Below, one piece after another: positions 62,222-64,000 of a stretch of 64,000 bases of DNA. The notes under the pieces are model-generated. The model ran no database searches, was not told where the DNA came from, and was given only the letters and a program-made list of their open reading frames with translations. Each line of letters begins with the position of its first letter. The first letter of the stretch is position 1. The DNA is from Rhodanobacter denitrificans (GTDB taxonomy: Bacteria; Pseudomonadota; Gammaproteobacteria; Xanthomonadales; Rhodanobacteraceae), in NCBI RefSeq assembly GCF_000230695.2, contig NC_020541.1, positions 2,914,001 to 2,978,000 of the forward strand, written 5' to 3'. The translations under genes and the position numbers were made by a program.

Positions 62222-63479
62222 CCGCGTCGCCTACGGCTCCCTCCCGTTCAAGGAACAGATCGCGTTCTTCCGCGCAAAGAAGAACGTGCTCACCGAAGCC
62301 TGGACCGACGTGTGGGAGGCGGAGCACGACCACGCCTTCATGGTCGCCGGCGCCAACCGGATCGACTTGCTGGTCGATCTGCGCGCGGCGGTGGACAAGG
62401 CGATCGCCGAGGGAACCGGCCTGGAGGCGTTCCGCCACGACTTCGATCAGATCGTGGCCAAGTACGGCTGGGCCTACAACGGCGGGCGTAACTGGCGCAC
62501 GCGCGTCATCTACGAAACCAACCTGCGCACCAGCTACGCGGCTGGCCGCTACGCGCAGCTGCAGGCGCTGAAGGCAGTGCGGCCGTACTGGCGTTACCGG
62601 CACAGCGACGCCGTGCAGCATCCGCGGCCCATGCACCTGGCATGGAACGGCCTAGTGCTCGCTGCCGACGATGGCTGGTGGAACACGCACTACCCGCCGA
62701 ACGGCTGGGGCTGCCAGTGCACCGTCGAGGCGCTCAACGCACGCGACCTGGCGCGCCTGGGCAAGACCGGCCCGGACACCGCGCCGCCGGTGGACATGCA
62801 GGAGGTCGTGGTGGGCCAGCGCGGCCCGCACCCGCGCACCGTGCAGACGCCGGCGGGCGTGGATCCAGGCTTCGGCTATGCGCCGGGCAAGAGCGCCTTC
62901 GAACGCAGCATGCCGCCCGTGCCGGTGCCGCCGCCGCGCGCGCCGCTGGTGCGCCTCACCCAGGACACCGTGCGCAAGGCCGCCCAGCTTCCGGCGCTGA
63001 GCGGCGCCGAGCTGCTGGCCCAGCTGCTGCAACGGCCCGGCGTTGCCCAGGTGCTCGATGCCACCTTCGACGCCTGGCGGCAATGGCTAATCGGACTCGG
63101 CCTGGCGGCCGCCACCCAGGTGCCGCACGACGACCTGGTGCTGGGCGCGCTCGATGCCGACACCGTGCAGGCGCTGGTCGCGGCCGGCATCACGCCCGCC
63201 AGCGCACCCATCGGCTCCGGCGACGCCGCGCTGGCCCGCAACGCGGGCGATGTCCCCCGCGTGCTGCGCAAGGCCGACGCCGTGCTGCTCGATCGCGCCG
63301 GCGGCCAATTGCTGTACGTGCTCAGCGGCGCCGGCAGTAACGCCAGCGTGGCGCGCGTGCAGCTGGCGCAGGCGCCCGGCGCCATCAATGCCTACGCCGG
63401 CCGCGAGATCGTGCCCACCGCCGGCCTGCAGGCGCGGCTGGCCAGCGGCGAGCTGGTGCTGTTGAGGGGCGCGCTGTAA
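62214..63479 (+). CDS. MuF head-morphogenesis protein (Mu gp30-like)
   Basis: A 421-residue protein with the MuF/SPP1-gp7 domain, whose core reads RTRVIYETNLRTSYAAGRYAQL and HSDAVQHPRPMHLAWNGLVLAADDGWWNTHYPPNGWGCQCTVEAL (about 90-185). It is a minor head protein injected or used in head assembly. The C-terminal part from about 240 (after a proline-rich linker PPVPVPPPRAPL) is a separate domain of unclear identity. Start GTG 62214. Length equals Mu gp30 (about 427). Confidence 0.88.
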   Translation: MADRVAYGSLPFKEQIAFFRAKKNVLTEAWTDVWEAEHDHAFMVAGANRIDLLVDLRAAVDKAIAEGTGLEAFRHDFDQIVAKYGWAYNGGRNWRTRVIYETNLRTSYAAGRYAQLQALKAVRPYWRYRHSDAVQHPRPMHLAWNGLVLAADDGWWNTHYPPNGWGCQCTVEALNARDLARLGKTGPDTAPPVDMQEVVVGQRGPHPRTVQTPAGVDPGFGYAPGKSAFERSMPPVPVPPPRAPLVRLTQDTVRKAAQLPALSGAELLAQLLQRPGVAQVLDATFDAWRQWLIGLGLAAATQVPHDDLVLGALDADTVQALVAAGITPASAPIGSGDAALARNAGDVPRVLRKADAVLLDRAGGQLLYVLSGAGSNASVARVQLAQAPGAINAYAGREIVPTAGLQARLASGELVLLRGAL

Positions 63480-63958
63480 TGGCCGGCGCGCGCATCGAGC
63501 TTCAGCTCGACGTCGGCGAAGCATCGGCGGCGCTCAACGACGCCGCGGCCAAGCTGAGCCCCGAAGGCTCGCGCCTGTTGCTCTCCGACATCGGCGAGTA
63601 CCTGCTACGCAGCACGCGCGACCGTGGCGACCACGAAGTGGACCCCGACGGCCGTCGGTGGCGCGCGCTCGAACCGTCCTACAGGCGCTGGAAGGCCAAG
63701 AAGCGCCCTGGCGTGCCCATCCTCAAGTTCGACCATCACATGCTGGGCGACCAGCTCAGTTGGCAGCTCGATGGCGACACGGCGGTGCTGGTCGGCACCA
63801 ACGCGATCTACGGCGCCGTCCACCAGTTCGGCAGCCGCGACCCGAACCGGGGCATCCCCGCTCGCCCTTGGCTCGGCATCAGCGCCACCGATGCCGACGA
63901 GATCGTGGCGCTGACCCGCGATCACCTGCTCGCCGCCTTTTCCGGGCCGGCCGCCTGA
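63479..63958 (+). CDS. Phage virion morphogenesis protein (Mu gpG-like)
   Basis: A 159-residue protein of the phage virion morphogenesis family: ALNDAAAKLSPEGSRLLLSDIGEYLLRSTRDR, DPDGRRWRALEPSYRRWKAKKRPGVPILKFDHHMLGDQLSW, NAIYGAVHQFGSR and RPWLGIS. In Mu, gpG is the tail-completion/head gene after gp30. It overlaps the MuF stop by 1 bp. The last 42 bases of the window show no further gene start. Confidence 0.88.
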   Translation: MAGARIELQLDVGEASAALNDAAAKLSPEGSRLLLSDIGEYLLRSTRDRGDHEVDPDGRRWRALEPSYRRWKAKKRPGVPILKFDHHMLGDQLSWQLDGDTAVLVGTNAIYGAVHQFGSRDPNRGIPARPWLGISATDADEIVALTRDHLLAAFSGPAA

Positions 63959-64000
63959 CGCGCCCTGTGAGCGCCTCCGGGGCTCCCGGTGGCGGCACTG

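Larger units (their letters stand above)
43021..64000 (+). mobile_element. Mu-like transposable prophage (left end to structural genes; continues past the window)
   Basis: The order follows phage Mu and its relatives: repressor leftward, Ner, MuA-type transposase, MuB-type ATPase, many small early genes, GemA, Mor, lysis genes, gp25-gp26-gp27, terminase, portal, MuF, gpG. The left end is placed at 43,021 because the interrupted cytochrome frame ends there and the sequence starts TG (TGTGCGGGGACACATGG), as transposable phage ends do. The exact base is uncertain by a few positions. No right end, tail genes or target duplication can be seen in this window. Confidence 0.93.

Noticed and set aside
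62940..63479. C-terminal toxin domain on the MuF protein
   Set aside because: Some MuF proteins carry nuclease toxins, but no catalytic motif is recognisable here and total length equals Mu gp30, so no toxin is claimed.

Overview
The window is a GC-rich proteobacterial chromosome segment with a prophage entering from the right. Gene content suggests a denitrifying gammaproteobacterium of the Xanthomonadales (Rhodanobacter-like): a complete Tat-type (clade I) nitrous oxide reductase operon, the dapD-arsC/yffB-dapE neighbourhood, and a cytochrome b561/two-component locus. The genus is inferred from gene order and protein style; no database search was made.

Layout. 1-2.2 kb: a truncated LysR regulator divergent from two small oxidoreductases. 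2.4-7.4 kb: a two-gene (split) lipoate ligase, a Nudix hydrolase, a secreted phosphodiester-glycosidase-like protein and a penicillin-acylase-family hydrolase. 7.4-17.8 kb: the nos operon, ordered ferredoxin-NADP reductase, apbE(nosX), nosR, nosZ, nosD, nosF, nosY, nosL, tatE. A good FNR/DNR-type box lies at its head and a 12-bp-stem hairpin sits between nosZ and nosD. 17.9-20.8 kb: dapE, a DUF2165 membrane protein, an ArsC/Spx-like protein and dapD, on the minus strand. 21-24.7 kb: two small unknown genes, tRNA-Val(GAC), uvrB and a solitary FimT/GspH pseudopilin. 24.8-28.6 kb: an SDR, a universal stress protein and a P2-type ATPase, behind a second FNR-type box with the same box-to--10 spacing as the nos promoter. 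28.8-37.1 kb: a TetR-controlled tripartite ABC efflux operon (YbhG/YbhF/YbhS/YbhR-like plus a NodT-type outer membrane factor). 37.1-43.0 kb: a beta-CASP nuclease, a LOG-family protein, a c'-type cytochrome, an OsmC protein, a QseC-like kinase, its response regulator and the 3' half of a cytochrome b561 gene.

That cytochrome gene is cut at about 43,021, where a Mu-like transposable prophage begins; the prophage runs off the right edge. It carries a solitary DUF3486 gene with its own promoter at the left tip, a leftward repressor operon, a repeat-rich switch region, Ner, the MuA and MuB transposition proteins, a tightly overlapping early region of small genes (DUF3164, C39-like protein, GemA, others), Mor, a lysis cassette with nested spanins, and the Mu-like packaging/head block (gp25, gp26, gp27, terminase gp28, portal gp29, MuF gp30, gpG).

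Functionally, the nos genes form one anaerobic respiratory unit: NosR and the reductase supply electrons, ApbE flavinylates NosR, NosDFY and NosL build the copper centres, and Tat exports NosZ. The most striking unexplained features are the matched FNR-type promoters, a lipobox inside the NosZ Tat signal, the nosZ-nosD hairpin, the duplicated DUF3486 gene at the phage tip, and two interleaved repeat families over the repressor/ner switch, one copy of which sits in the spacer of the early promoter.
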